64,000 bases of DNA, taken from the NCBI RefSeq assembly GCF_000320405.1, contig NZ_KB291655.1:1-64000 (forward strand). The letters run 5' to 3'. This DNA is from Clostridium celatum DSM 1785 (GTDB taxonomy: Bacteria > Bacillota > Clostridia > Clostridiales > Clostridiaceae). This document shows positions 8,804-17,303 of the stretch, in pieces. The notes under the pieces were generated by a model. That model was not told where the DNA came from. It searched no databases and saw only the letters and a program-made list of their open reading frames with translations. Position numbers and translations under genes: made by a program. Positions within the stretch are counted from its first letter, which is position 1. Every line of letters begins with the position of its first letter.

Positions 8804-11167
8804 ATGACATTAGACGAATTAGTTGTAGGAAAAAGTGCCACAATTGTAAACGTAGGTGGATATGGTTCATTAAGAAATCACCTTCTTGATATGGGTCTTA
8901 CCCCGGGAACACAGGTTTCACTTATAAAAACAGCTCCTATGGGTGATCCTATTGAATTGCGTTTACGTGGATATGAACTTACATTAAGACTTGAAGAAGC
9001 TTCTAAAATAGAAATTACTGATATTCATGATACAAATCATATCAAAAGCTTTAAAGAAAGAATTGAAGATATCCCCCATCCGCAAGTTGGTGAAATGGGA
9101 ATTTATCATGTAAATAAAAAAGGCGATGAATTATCTGCTGGTGATCCTTTAAGCTTTGGCTTAATTGGAAATCAAAATTGTGGAAAAACTACACTTTTTA
9201 ATCAATTAACTGGAAGTAATCAACATGTAGGTAATTTTCCTGGTGTAACAGTTGATAGAAAAGATGGTATTATTAGAAACCATCCTGAAGCTACAGTTAC
9301 AGATCTTCCTGGAATCTACTCTCTTTCTCCCTATACCGATGAAGAAATAGTTACTAGAGATTTTATCATTAATAATAAACCTAGAGGTATTATAAATATT
9401 ATTGATGCAACTAATATTGAACGTAATCTTTATTTAACTATGCAATTAATTGAAATGGATCTTCCTCTCGTTATTGCACTTAATATGATGGATGAAGTTC
9501 AAGAAAATGGTGGAACAATTAACATTAATTTATTAGAACAAACTCTTGGTGTTCCTGTTGTCCCAATATCTGCATCTAAAAACATGGGAATTAATGAATT
9601 AATTGAACACGCTATACATGTTGCCCGTTACGATGAATGTCCAGGTAGATTAGATTTTTGTGATGAAACTGCCTCCTTAGAGCAAGCTGCCATTCATAGA
9701 TGTATTCACGCAATATTACATTTAATTGAGGATCATGCTAATAATGCAAAAATTCCTGCAAGATTTGCTGCTACAAAACTTGTTGAAGGTGATCCTATCA
9801 TTTTAAAAGCACTTAATCTAGATGATAATGAAAAGCAATTGCTTGAACATATTATTATTGAGATGGAAAATGAAACTGGAAAAGACAGACAAGCTTCTCT
9901 TGCTGATATGCGCTTTACTTTTATTACTAATGTATGTGATAACACAGTTATAAAGCCATTAGAAAGTAAATCTCATATGCGTAGTGTTAAAATTGATAAT
10001 ATACTTACTGGAAAATATACAGCTATTCCATCTTTTATAGCTATTATGTCTCTAGTTTTTTATCTTACATTTAATGTAATTGGCGCTACATTATCTGATT
10101 TATTAACACTTGGAATTCAGTGGTTCACTGATGTTTGTAACAATGCATTAACCTCTTACGGGCTTAATGAAGTAGTACGCTCTCTTGTAATTGACGGTAT
10201 TTTTGGTGGAGTTGGAAGTGTACTTAGTTTTTTACCTATTATAGTTGTCTTATTTTTCTTTTTATCTATATTAGAAGATAGCGGATATATGGCAAGAATT
10301 GCTTTTGTTATGGATAAACTCCTTAGAAAAATTGGACTTTCTGGTAGAAGTTTTGTACCTCTTCTTATTGGATTTGGCTGCTCTGTTCCTGCAATTATGG
10401 CTACTAGGACACTTTCATCTGAGCGTGACCGTAAAATGACAATGTTATTAATTCCATTTATGAGCTGCTCTGCAAAACTTCCAATTTATGCACTATTTAC
10501 TTATGCATTTTTTCCTAAACATCGTGCTTTAGTTATGGTAATTTTATATTTTTCTGGAATCATTGTTGGAATTTTATTTTCTTTACTTCTTAAAAATAGT
10601 GCCTTTAAAGGAGAGCCAATACCTTTTGTAATGGAATTACCAAACTATAGATTTCCTAGTCCTAAAAGTGTAGGTCAATTAATATGGAGTAAAGCAAAAG
10701 ACTTTATAACAAAAGCATTTACTATTATTTTTATAGCAACTATTATTATTTGGTTTTTACAAACCTTTGATTCAAAATTAAATGTAGTAAGTGATTCTAA
10801 GTTTAGTTTATTAGCATCAATTGGTGGATTTATATCACCTTTATTTACTCCTCTAGGCTTTGGAGACTGGAGAATATCAACTGCATTAATTACTGGCTTC
10901 ACTGCAAAAGAAAGTGTAGTTAGTACATTAACAGTATTATTAGGTGGTGATACATCTACTTTATCTACTTTATTTACACCATTTACAGCATTTGTATTTT
11001 TAATATTTACATTATTATATACTCCTTGTGTTGCTGCAATAGCTTGTATAAAAAGAGAGTTAGGTTCTAAAAAAGCTGCTATCGGTATAGTTATAATGCA
11101 ATGCTGTATAGCTTGGCTTGTATCATTCTTAGTACGTATAGTAGGAATACTTTTGGGTTTTGCATAA
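8804..11167 (+). CDS. feoB: Ferrous iron transporter FeoB with fused FeoA domain
   Basis: A 787-residue inner-membrane Fe(II) transporter. Residues 1-75 are a complete FeoA (SH3-like) domain (LLDMGLTPGT, IELRLRGYELTLR); after a short linker comes the G-protein domain with G1 GNQNCGKT (about 122), G2 NFPGVTVD, G3 DLPGIYSLSP, G4 NMMDE and G5 SASKN, a GDI-like helical region (about 290-380) and a polytopic membrane domain from about 400 onward. The paired gates look complete (FVPLLIGFGCSVPAIM; later FTPLGFGDWR and YTPCVAAIAC). GGAG lies 9 nt before the ATG. Monocistronic with its own terminator. FeoA is usually a separate gene; no separate feoA or feoC is seen here. Confidence 0.97.
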   Translation: MTLDELVVGKSATIVNVGGYGSLRNHLLDMGLTPGTQVSLIKTAPMGDPIELRLRGYELTLRLEEASKIEITDIHDTNHIKSFKERIEDIPHPQVGEMGIYHVNKKGDELSAGDPLSFGLIGNQNCGKTTLFNQLTGSNQHVGNFPGVTVDRKDGIIRNHPEATVTDLPGIYSLSPYTDEEIVTRDFIINNKPRGIINIIDATNIERNLYLTMQLIEMDLPLVIALNMMDEVQENGGTININLLEQTLGVPVVPISASKNMGINELIEHAIHVARYDECPGRLDFCDETASLEQAAIHRCIHAILHLIEDHANNAKIPARFAATKLVEGDPIILKALNLDDNEKQLLEHIIIEMENETGKDRQASLADMRFTFITNVCDNTVIKPLESKSHMRSVKIDNILTGKYTAIPSFIAIMSLVFYLTFNVIGATLSDLLTLGIQWFTDVCNNALTSYGLNEVVRSLVIDGIFGGVGSVLSFLPIIVVLFFFLSILEDSGYMARIAFVMDKLLRKIGLSGRSFVPLLIGFGCSVPAIMATRTLSSERDRKMTMLLIPFMSCSAKLPIYALFTYAFFPKHRALVMVILYFSGIIVGILFSLLLKNSAFKGEPIPFVMELPNYRFPSPKSVGQLIWSKAKDFITKAFTIIFIATIIIWFLQTFDSKLNVVSDSKFSLLASIGGFISPLFTPLGFGDWRISTALITGFTAKESVVSTLTVLLGGDTSTLSTLFTPFTAFVFLIFTLLYTPCVAAIACIKRELGSKKAAIGIVIMQCCIAWLVSFLVRIVGILLGFA

Positions 11168-11172
11168 AAAAT

Positions 11173-11208
11173 AAAGCAGTTACTAAATTTAATGTTGTAA
11201 CTGCTTTT
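11173..11208. terminator. Terminator after feoB, probably bidirectional
   Basis: Perfect 11-bp stem AAAGCAGTTAC / GTAACTGCTTT (11173-11183, 11197-11207) with T-rich right side and A-rich left side, lying between convergent feoB and the small minus-strand gene. Confidence 0.8.
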
Positions 11209-11216
11209 CATTACTT

Positions 11217-11360
11217 TTAACTTAATCCTTTGTTACTACCTGGAATATTTATATCTTCACCTTCAAGCTTTTCATGAGCAATTTCCTCTATATCTATTAA
11301 TCTTTGCTCTTGCTGTATTTCCTTATAAAACTCATCCTTATTTTTATTTTTTTTACTCAC
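11217..11360 (-). CDS. Small unknown protein, 47 residues, GTG start
   Basis: Minus-strand frame starting at GTG (11360-11358) with GAGGTG 6 nt upstream and ending in TAA at 11219-11217. The product begins VSKKNKNKDEFYKEI and is charged and helical, with a polar tail (INIPGSNKGLS). I do not recognise it. Support is the well-placed ribosome site, coding-like composition and a terminator immediately downstream. Confidence 0.6.
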   Translation of the reverse strand: MSKKNKNKDEFYKEIQQEQRLIDIEEIAHEKLEGEDINIPGSNKGLS

Positions 11361-11546
11361 AAATAACACCTCTAATATAACTTTCTCTTTTATTTACTTT
11401 AATATAATTTTTATTATTTGCTATTTGGGAAATATTATTTATAGTACTAAAACTTCTTCATTGTTAATAAAATATTTATCATTATTAGAATACCTTTTTA
11501 TTTTTAAGTATACTACAATTTTATATACTAATTATCTTTCATATAT

Positions 11547-11568
11547 TGTATCGATACATTGGTATAAT
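11547..11568 (+). promoter_or_regulatory. Palindromic operator beside an extended -10, ECF gene promoter
   Basis: A perfect 12-bp palindrome TGTATCGATACA (11547-11558) lies 4 nt upstream of TATAAT (11563-11568), which is preceded by TTGG (extended -10, TGnTATAAT). The palindrome occupies the -35/-10 spacer, the position of a classical repressor operator. Confidence 0.5.
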
Positions 11569-11617
11569 TATTTTATTTATTGTATTTTATTACTATAAAT
11601 TTTTTTTGGGGGTTATC

Positions 11618-12133
11618 ATGTCAAACAAAAATACTAATACTAGAGATATTACTAAAATTGCAATAATGGCTGCTCTTGTTTTTGTAGCAACGTATTTAAT
11701 TAAAATTCCTTCTTTAAATGGCTATGTTCATTTAGGAGATTCAATGATTTTTATAGCTGTATTACTTTTAGGAAGTAAAAAAGGTGCTTTAGCTGGCGGT
11801 TTAGGGGCTGCTTTATGTGACTTATTAAGTGGTTATATGCAATATATTATTCCTACATTTTTTATTAAATTAATTATGGCTTTAATTATGGGAGTTATTG
11901 CAGAAAAACTAATTACTAAAACAAAATTTAGCTGGATTATTGGTGCCATCATCGGTGGTGCATTCCAAGTATTTGGATATGCCTTGGTAGAAACAATACT
12001 GTATGGCTTTGCTGGTGCAATTGCTTCTGTTCCAGGAAACATTATTCAATCTGTATCTGGCGTTATTATAGCTACAGTTTTAGTTATTATACTTGAAAAA
12101 TCTCATGTGTTAAAAAAATTAAAAAATGTATAA
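11618..12133 (+). CDS. ECF transporter S component, substrate unknown
   Basis: A 171-residue protein with about five to six membrane segments and the start typical of ECF-ribofla_trS-type S components (TRDITKIAIMAALVFVATY), then GYVHLGDSMIFIAVLLLG and LGAALCDLLSGY. These proteins bind a vitamin or similar small molecule and dock on a shared EcfA-EcfA'-EcfT module, which is not encoded in this window. The ATG at 11618 is used because GGGGG lies about 5 nt before it; an earlier in-frame ATG (11546) lies inside the promoter and has no ribosome site. Substrate cannot be assigned. Confidence 0.85.
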   Translation: MSNKNTNTRDITKIAIMAALVFVATYLIKIPSLNGYVHLGDSMIFIAVLLLGSKKGALAGGLGAALCDLLSGYMQYIIPTFFIKLIMALIMGVIAEKLITKTKFSWIIGAIIGGAFQVFGYALVETILYGFAGAIASVPGNIIQSVSGVIIATVLVIILEKSHVLKKLKNV

Positions 12134-12145
12134 CTTATATATAAA

Positions 12146-12187
12146 AATGCTGTGCAAACATCTTATGCTTGTACAGCATTTATTTTT
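12146..12187 (+). terminator. Terminator after the ECF S-component gene
   Basis: Stem AATGCTGTGCAA / TTGTACAGCATT (one G-U pair) followed by a T-rich run. Confidence 0.75.
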
Positions 12188-12327
12188 TATATGAAGTGAT
12201 TATCAAAATAACATTTTCTAACACTTTACATATTTAAACTACTTCTATCATATCCACTTGAAATGTATATAATTTAATGATAAAGTTTATTTACAGATGT
12301 ATATACACAATCGAAAGGGGTAAAAAA

Positions 12328-13395
12328 ATGAAAAGATTAAAAGAATACTTAAATCATATTTTTATTGATGGATTAAGCGGTATGGCATTAGGGTTATTTT
12401 CAACCTTAATAATAGGAACAATAATACAACAAATAGGTAATCTTATTCCTGGAAATATAGGAGATATTATTTATCTTTTAGGCAAGATTGCTGCATCTAC
12501 TACTTGTGCTGGTATAGGTGTAGGTATTGCTTATAAATTTAAAGAAAGCCCACTTGTAGTTATATCTGGAGCTGTAGCTGGTATGATTGGTGGGTTTGCA
12601 ACTAAAATTCTTGCAGGAAGTATAATGACCGATACTGGTGCAATATTACTTGCAGGTCCTGGTGAACCCCTGGGAGCTTTTATTGCTGCTATAGTTGCTA
12701 TAGAAATTGGACATGTTGTTTCTGGCAAGACAAAGGTCGATATAATTATTACTCCACTAGTTAGTATTGCTTCAGGTGCTTTAGTTGGATTACTTCTTAG
12801 TCCTCCAATATCAAACTTTATGACTTGGCTTGGAAATATTATAATGTTAGCAACAGAGCAACAACCTTTTATTATGGGAATGCTTGTTTCTGTAATAATG
12901 GGAATATTACTTACTCTTCCAATAAGTTCAGCTGCTATTGGTGTTATTTTAGGACTTAATGGAATAACTGCAGGTGCTGCTGTTGTTGGATGTTGTTGTC
13001 AAATGGTTGGGTTTTCAGTTGCAAGTTATAGAGAAAATAAAATTGGTGGATTACTAGCTCATGGTATTGGAACATCAATGCTTCAAATACCTAACATAAT
13101 AAAAAAACCTGTTATCTGGTTACCAGCTATTATTTCTAGCGCTATTTTAGGACCAATTTCTACAACAGTTTTTGGTATGACTAATAATGCAACTGGATCT
13201 GGTATGGGATCAGCAGGATTTGTTGGTCAAATAATGGCATATCAAACTATGATAGAAACTACTGCACCAAGTATAGTTATATTACAAATTCTTTTAATGC
13301 ATTTCATACTTCCAGCCATATTAACTCTGGCAGTATCTGAATTTATGCGTAAAAGAGAGTTCATAAAATTTGGTGATATGGCATTAGACTTATAA
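12328..13395 (+). CDS. PTS sugar transporter subunit IIC (EIIC_2 type), orphan
   Basis: A 355-residue, very hydrophobic Gly/Ala/Ile-rich protein with eight to ten membrane segments, fitting the PTS_EIIC_2 family (LKEYLNHIFIDGLSGMALGL start, then repeated glycine-rich re-entrant regions such as GLNGITAGAAVVGCCCQMVG). EIIC proteins move a sugar while a IIB partner phosphorylates it; no IIA or IIB domain is fused or adjacent, so it may use a distant partner or be a non-PTS transporter. AAAGGGG lies 7 nt before the ATG at 12328; the in-frame ATG at 12277 has none. Strong hairpin after the stop. Confidence 0.8.
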   Translation: MKRLKEYLNHIFIDGLSGMALGLFSTLIIGTIIQQIGNLIPGNIGDIIYLLGKIAASTTCAGIGVGIAYKFKESPLVVISGAVAGMIGGFATKILAGSIMTDTGAILLAGPGEPLGAFIAAIVAIEIGHVVSGKTKVDIIITPLVSIASGALVGLLLSPPISNFMTWLGNIIMLATEQQPFIMGMLVSVIMGILLTLPISSAAIGVILGLNGITAGAAVVGCCCQMVGFSVASYRENKIGGLLAHGIGTSMLQIPNIIKKPVIWLPAIISSAILGPISTTVFGMTNNATGSGMGSAGFVGQIMAYQTMIETTAPSIVILQILLMHFILPAILTLAVSEFMRKREFIKFGDMALDL

Positions 13396-13396
13396 A

Positions 13397-13445
13397 GAAG
13401 AGAAGTGTGGTATATTTACTCAAGTAATATAACACACTTCTCTTC
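13397..13445. terminator. Long hairpin between convergent genes
   Basis: Perfect 13-bp outer stem GAAGAGAAGTGTG / CACACTTCTCTTC plus an inner TTACT / AGTAA helix, between the EIIC gene and the BFD gene. No strong T-run on either side, so the terminator role rests on position and stability. Confidence 0.6.
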
Positions 13446-13462
13446 ATCATGGTTATTAGTGA

Positions 13463-13783
13463 TTATTTCTTTAATTCTATTACGTTTTGGATTAATGCTT
13501 TACATCTACCGCAAGCTGTTCCTGCTCCAGTTATTTCTCCAACTTCTTCAACTGTTTCAGCTCCATTTTTAACAGCATTAACAACATCTTCTAAAGAAGT
13601 ATTTTTACATCCACATACAGATGCTAATATTTTTTCAATTTCACCTGCACATCTACCACATCCAGTAGCTGCACCTGTCATTTCCTTTATTTCATCTAAT
13701 GTACGTGCCCCTTGAATCATTGCTTTTCTTATAGTTATGTAATCAACATTTTTACAGTGACAAATTATTTTATTTCCAGCCAT
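13463..13783 (-). CDS. Double BFD-type [2Fe-2S] protein
   Basis: A 106-residue protein built of two BFD-like [2Fe-2S] domains in tandem. Cysteines are C8, C10, C42, C45 in the first (CHC and CGRC) and C57, C59, C91, C94 in the second (CGC and CGRC), the same CxC-x31-CxxC spacing twice. Each has the helix phrase LDEIKEMTGAATGCGRC or VEEVGEITGAGTACGRC, so it is an internal duplication. BFD domains carry electrons to iron-storage proteins or act as a subunit of larger oxidoreductases; two in one short chain is unusual. GGAGG precedes the ATG. Confidence 0.9.
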   Translation of the reverse strand: MAGNKIICHCKNVDYITIRKAMIQGARTLDEIKEMTGAATGCGRCAGEIEKILASVCGCKNTSLEDVVNAVKNGAETVEEVGEITGAGTACGRCKALIQNVIELKK

Positions 13784-14045
13784 ATTATTTCCTCCTATTT
13801 ATATACTATGTGTATAATTTTATATCTTTTCTCATATATTCTATAATCATACATTATATTATTCAATATTTATTTTTAAATAATACTATTTAACCGTATA
13901 TTATTATTTAATATTATCTATCTATATTTCCTTATATTCCAGCTAAAGAGTGTTATTATTTAATATTAAATATACTTTATCTGTAACATCTTTACCACAT
14001 CCAATTAAAATATTACCAATAAAATTAGTAATTATATAAACAAAT
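13784..14045. other. Intergenic, no gene seen
   Basis: Left part of the 314-nt gap between the BFD gene and the AbgT transporter gene. It is extremely AT-rich and should hold the BFD promoter, but I cannot single out a convincing -35/-10 pair. The right part is the AbgT terminator. Confidence 0.6.
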
Positions 14046-14083
14046 TCAAAAAAATCCGTAATAGCTTTTACAACTATTACGGA
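14046..14083 (-). terminator. Terminator of the AbgT transporter gene
   Basis: Perfect 10-bp stem TCCGTAATAG / CTATTACGGA (14055-14064, 14074-14083), followed on the minus strand by a T7 run. Confidence 0.85.
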
Positions 14084-14097
14084 ATATATATTTATTA

Positions 14098-15663
14098 CTA
14101 GAACCCAAATGGAATTCCAAATGCGAAGAATCCTAATAAAAGAATTGTCCATCCGATTAAGAAGCTTACTGAATAAGGCATCATTAATCTTATCATATCT
14201 CCAATTGTGTATTCTGGCTTGTACTTTCTCATAAATACTAAGATAATACCTGCATAAGACATTAATGGAGTTATTATATTAGTTGATGAGTTTGCAACTC
14301 TATAAGCAGCAGCAACAACTTCTGGTGTCATATTTGAATTTACTTGATATAACATTGGTAAGAATATTGGTCCAAGTAACATCCATTTTGAAGTTAATCC
14401 ACCAACAAAAAGATTAATTACAGCTGTTATTAATATAAATCCGATTATTAAAAGTATTGGGAATTCTGATAAGTTCATTGACTTTAATAAGTTTCCACCT
14501 AAGTATGTAATATACGTTCCAAGTCCACTCTTAGATAATAATGCTAAGAAGTTGTATGAGAAGAATGTTAAAACAAGTACTGATCCCATTGTTCCCATTT
14601 GCTTTGACATACCTTTAACTACATCATTAGCAGTCTTGAACTTTCCAACTTTCATACCATAGAATACACCTGGCATAAAGAATAAGAATGTTATTATTAA
14701 TATAATATTATCCATAAATGGTGTTACTTTTGAACCATCTTCAGCTATATATGTTGCTAAAGGTCCGAAGTATAATCCTACTACACATAATGCTGCAATT
14801 AAGAATCCTAAACCTGCAAATTTAAGAGCTTTATTTTCAACTGGTTTAACTGTAAAGTCATCTAAATTCATATCTTCTGGAATTACATAACTTTCTTTTT
14901 CAAGTCTTGGCTTAATTATCTTTATAGTTACAAAAGCACCTATAGCTGCTAATAAGAAAGTAGAAGCAACTACAAAGTAATAATGCATTGTTGCTGGATT
15001 TAAAGCTTGTCCTGCTGCATTAGCAAAAGGAATACCTTGTCCTTCAGCAAATATCTTTGCATTGTTACCAATAATAATATCTATTGGTGTAGCTGGTATT
15101 AAGTTTGCACTAAATCCTGCTGATACCCCAGCAAAAGCAGCTGCCATACCAATAAGTGGGTTTTTCTTTAACCCTGCATATAATAAACCTGCTAAAGGTA
15201 TTAAAATTACATAACCTGCATCAGTAGCTATACTACTCATTATTCCTAAAAATACTAATACTATTGGAAGCATTTTATCAGAAACTTTTAATCCAACCTT
15301 TTTAATTAATGTAGATAAAAGACCTGATTCTTCTGCAAGACCAACTCCTAGCATAACAACAAGAATTGTACCTAATACTCCTCCACCATATGCTAACCAG
15401 TTGTTAAGTAATGCATTTGAAAATATCCATTGAATATTTTCTGAATCAAACATATTTAAAATAGTGTGTGTTGTATAACTACCATCACCATTCATAACAT
15501 CAAATGTTTTTCCTCCTAAGAAGAAAGTTGCAGCTAATACAACAACATAAAATATTGCAAATATAATAACTGGATCTGGTATTTTCTTCCCTATTTTCTC
15601 AATTAGAGAAACTTTTTTCTTCTCTTGTAAATCAATGATTTTTTCTTCTTTTCTCTGTTCCAT
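14098..15663 (-). CDS. AbgT-family transporter
   Basis: A 521-residue polytopic membrane protein with about eleven to thirteen segments. The start (IGKKIPDPVIIFAIFYVVV) and the conserved blocks GVLGTILVVMLGVGLAEESGL, TDAGYVILIPLAG, GVSAGFSANLIPATPIDI and NSSTNIITPLMSYAGIIL are those of the AbgT family, known for p-aminobenzoyl-glutamate uptake in E. coli and for drug export in other bacteria. No peptidase partner (abgA/abgB) is adjacent, so the substrate is uncertain. GGGG precedes the ATG. Single-gene unit with terminator. Confidence 0.92.
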   Translation of the reverse strand: MEQRKEEKIIDLQEKKKVSLIEKIGKKIPDPVIIFAIFYVVVLAATFFLGGKTFDVMNGDGSYTTHTILNMFDSENIQWIFSNALLNNWLAYGGGVLGTILVVMLGVGLAEESGLLSTLIKKVGLKVSDKMLPIVLVFLGIMSSIATDAGYVILIPLAGLLYAGLKKNPLIGMAAAFAGVSAGFSANLIPATPIDIIIGNNAKIFAEGQGIPFANAAGQALNPATMHYYFVVASTFLLAAIGAFVTIKIIKPRLEKESYVIPEDMNLDDFTVKPVENKALKFAGLGFLIAALCVVGLYFGPLATYIAEDGSKVTPFMDNIILIITFLFFMPGVFYGMKVGKFKTANDVVKGMSKQMGTMGSVLVLTFFSYNFLALLSKSGLGTYITYLGGNLLKSMNLSEFPILLIIGFILITAVINLFVGGLTSKWMLLGPIFLPMLYQVNSNMTPEVVAAAYRVANSSTNIITPLMSYAGIILVFMRKYKPEYTIGDMIRLMMPYSVSFLIGWTILLLGFFAFGIPFGF

Positions 15664-16170
15664 TTTATCCCCCTAAGTAAAATATTATTTTAAAATTTTT
15701 TGTATTTTTTAAACAAAAATCGACATACCTTTTTAGAGTAACTTCTGTTTTTTTAATTTTATAGTTAATTTACTATTATTTTACTATACAATTATTAATT
15801 TATCAACCTTTTTCATGTTTTTTTTGCAAACTTATTTATAAATTCTTTTATATATTTAAATTTTAATAATCCATTCCCATATTTTTAACATCTATATTAC
15901 TATTTATTCCATATTTTACTGTTATTATTTATATTTTATTACATTTTATTGAATTTTATGGAATATTATAGGGTGAAATCTGTTTTTCCACAAAAAACTC
16001 ATGTCCATAAACAATTAATTCACAGAATAATTTTGTTATTAAATTTCATTATTAATATAAAGAAATTTATCAATATTTAAATTTATAAATATCAAAATTT
16101 ATTTATCAAAGCACTTAATTTTTTAAATAAATTTTTAAAGAAATTACTTTTAGATAAAATATCTGTATTA
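15664..16170. other. Long AT-rich intergenic region, no gene seen
   Basis: About 500 nt of nearly pure A/T between the AbgT gene start and the nitroreductase terminator. No frame with a ribosome site is visible on either strand. It must contain the AbgT promoter. TTTTCCACA near 15980 resembles a single DnaA box, but it is isolated and I draw nothing from it. Confidence 0.55.
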
Positions 16171-16173
16171 AAC

Positions 16174-16216
16174 AAACAGGATACCACGAAGATTAAATCC
16201 TCTTGGTATCCTGTTT
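16174..16216 (-). terminator. Terminator of the nitroreductase gene
   Basis: Perfect 13-bp stem AAACAGGATACCA / TGGTATCCTGTTT with a 17-nt loop; T-rich on the minus-strand exit. Confidence 0.75.
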
Positions 16217-16253
16217 ATTCTTTATAAAAAAATTATAATTTTTTAATCATTAC

Positions 16254-16892
16254 TTAATCTATAAATGTAACTACTTCCTCTAATGGTTTACGTGGTGGTG
16301 AATTTGGTGTATCATCTTCTGAAACTCCAAGAGATATCATTGCCATTAAGTTATAGCCTTCCTTATTAAAGCTAATAAGTTCCTCAATTTCGCTCTTTGA
16401 ATGAGTTGGCCCTGTCATATAGCAAGTGCCATAACCAAGTTCTGTTGCTGCTAATAAAAAGTTTTCTATAGCTGCTCCAATTCCTTGAGCTGCTGAATTA
16501 GGAAATCTTAATTCATTAATAACATCTTCACTAGCATTATTATCTCTAAGAATTGTTTCTTCTACCATATAATATTCCTTTGAATATACAACAATTACTA
16601 CAGGCGCATTTTTAAAACATGTATAATACGGCAATACACTCATCATTTGTTTTCTTTGTTTTTCTTCTTTAGCTATGTCTGCTAAATGAATATGATTCTT
16701 TGTAACTATATTTCCTATTTCATTTATTAAATCTTTATTTTGTATTACAACAAAATGCCATGTTTGCTGATTTTTTGGCGATGGTGCATGTGTTGCTGCA
16801 TCTAACATTTTAATAATATCTTCTTTAGGAACATTTATCTCTTTAAATTTTCTAACACTCTTTCTTTGGTATATAAAATCTAAACTCTTCAT
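16254..16892 (-). CDS. Nitroreductase-family flavoprotein
   Basis: A 212-residue protein of the nitroreductase fold: YQRKSVRKFKE at the start (the RRSxRxF FMN-binding block), PSPKNQQTWHFVVIQNK, an AAQGIGAAIENFLLAATELGYG helix and the C-terminal ISLGVSEDDTPNSPPRKPLEEV (the usual GxPxxxPxRKPxxE end). It binds FMN and reduces nitro compounds, quinones or flavins using NAD(P)H; the physiological substrate is unknown. GGGAGAGG precedes the ATG. It is alone, with a terminator downstream. Confidence 0.93.
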   Translation of the reverse strand: MKSLDFIYQRKSVRKFKEINVPKEDIIKMLDAATHAPSPKNQQTWHFVVIQNKDLINEIGNIVTKNHIHLADIAKEEKQRKQMMSVLPYYTCFKNAPVVIVVYSKEYYMVEETILRDNNASEDVINELRFPNSAAQGIGAAIENFLLAATELGYGTCYMTGPTHSKSEIEELISFNKEGYNLMAMISLGVSEDDTPNSPPRKPLEEVVTFID

Positions 16893-17126
16893 TTGCTTTC
16901 CTCTCCCTAACTTATATAGTTTTTAATCTATTGAATTATATTATATATTAAAAACTATATAATTAACTAATACAATTTATAATATAAAAATTTATAAATA
17001 TTTCTTAATAATTCCCAAATAAGATTATTTTGCTTAAAATATTTTTAAAATTTTTTAAATTTGGCTATTACATACCAATAAGGTTAATATTCTCACTATG
17101 AATTTTGTATTATCACTGTTACATTT
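16893..17126. other. Divergent intergenic region, no gene seen
   Basis: Left part of the 411-nt gap between the nitroreductase gene (minus) and the hsp20 gene (plus). AT-rich; expected to hold the nitroreductase promoter, which I cannot pin down. The right part is the hsp20 promoter and leader. Confidence 0.55.
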
Positions 17127-17155
17127 TTGACCTTCTTTTACTTTAATCATATAAT
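17127..17155 (+). promoter_or_regulatory. Sigma-A promoter of hsp20
   Basis: TTGACC (17127-17132), 17-nt spacer, TATAAT (17150-17155). Predicted leader is about 140 nt. A short inverted pair TTGTAC / GTACAA (about 17160-17186) lies at the predicted transcript start and could be an operator. Confidence 0.7.
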
Positions 17156-17227
17156 ATAGTTGTACAAAGAGATAAGGAAAGTACAAAAAATAAACCAAAT
17201 GAAAATTTATAGATTAATTCAAATAAA

Positions 17228-17251
17228 ACATCTTTTTGTAATAAAAGATGT
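17228..17251 (+). repeat. Hairpin in the hsp20 leader
   Basis: ACATCTTTT (17228-17236) and AAAAGATGT (17243-17251) form a 9-bp stem in the 5' leader, about 50 nt before the start codon. It does not cover the AAGGAGG ribosome site, so a simple thermometer is not supported. Confidence 0.4.
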
Positions 17252-17303
17252 AAGTTCGATTAACTAAATTAAAATTTGGAATTTCATTTAAGGAGGTCTT
17301 TGT

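Noticed and set aside
13943-14152. 69-residue minus-strand open frame near the AbgT gene end
   Set aside because: Overlaps the AbgT gene and its terminator in another frame and lacks a ribosome site.
15976-15986. DnaA-box-like TTTTCCACA and AT-rich stretch as a replication origin
   Set aside because: Only one imperfect box; no dnaA, dnaN or cluster of boxes is present.
17156-17303. RNA thermometer in the hsp20 leader
   Set aside because: The visible hairpin does not pair with the AAGGAGG ribosome site.
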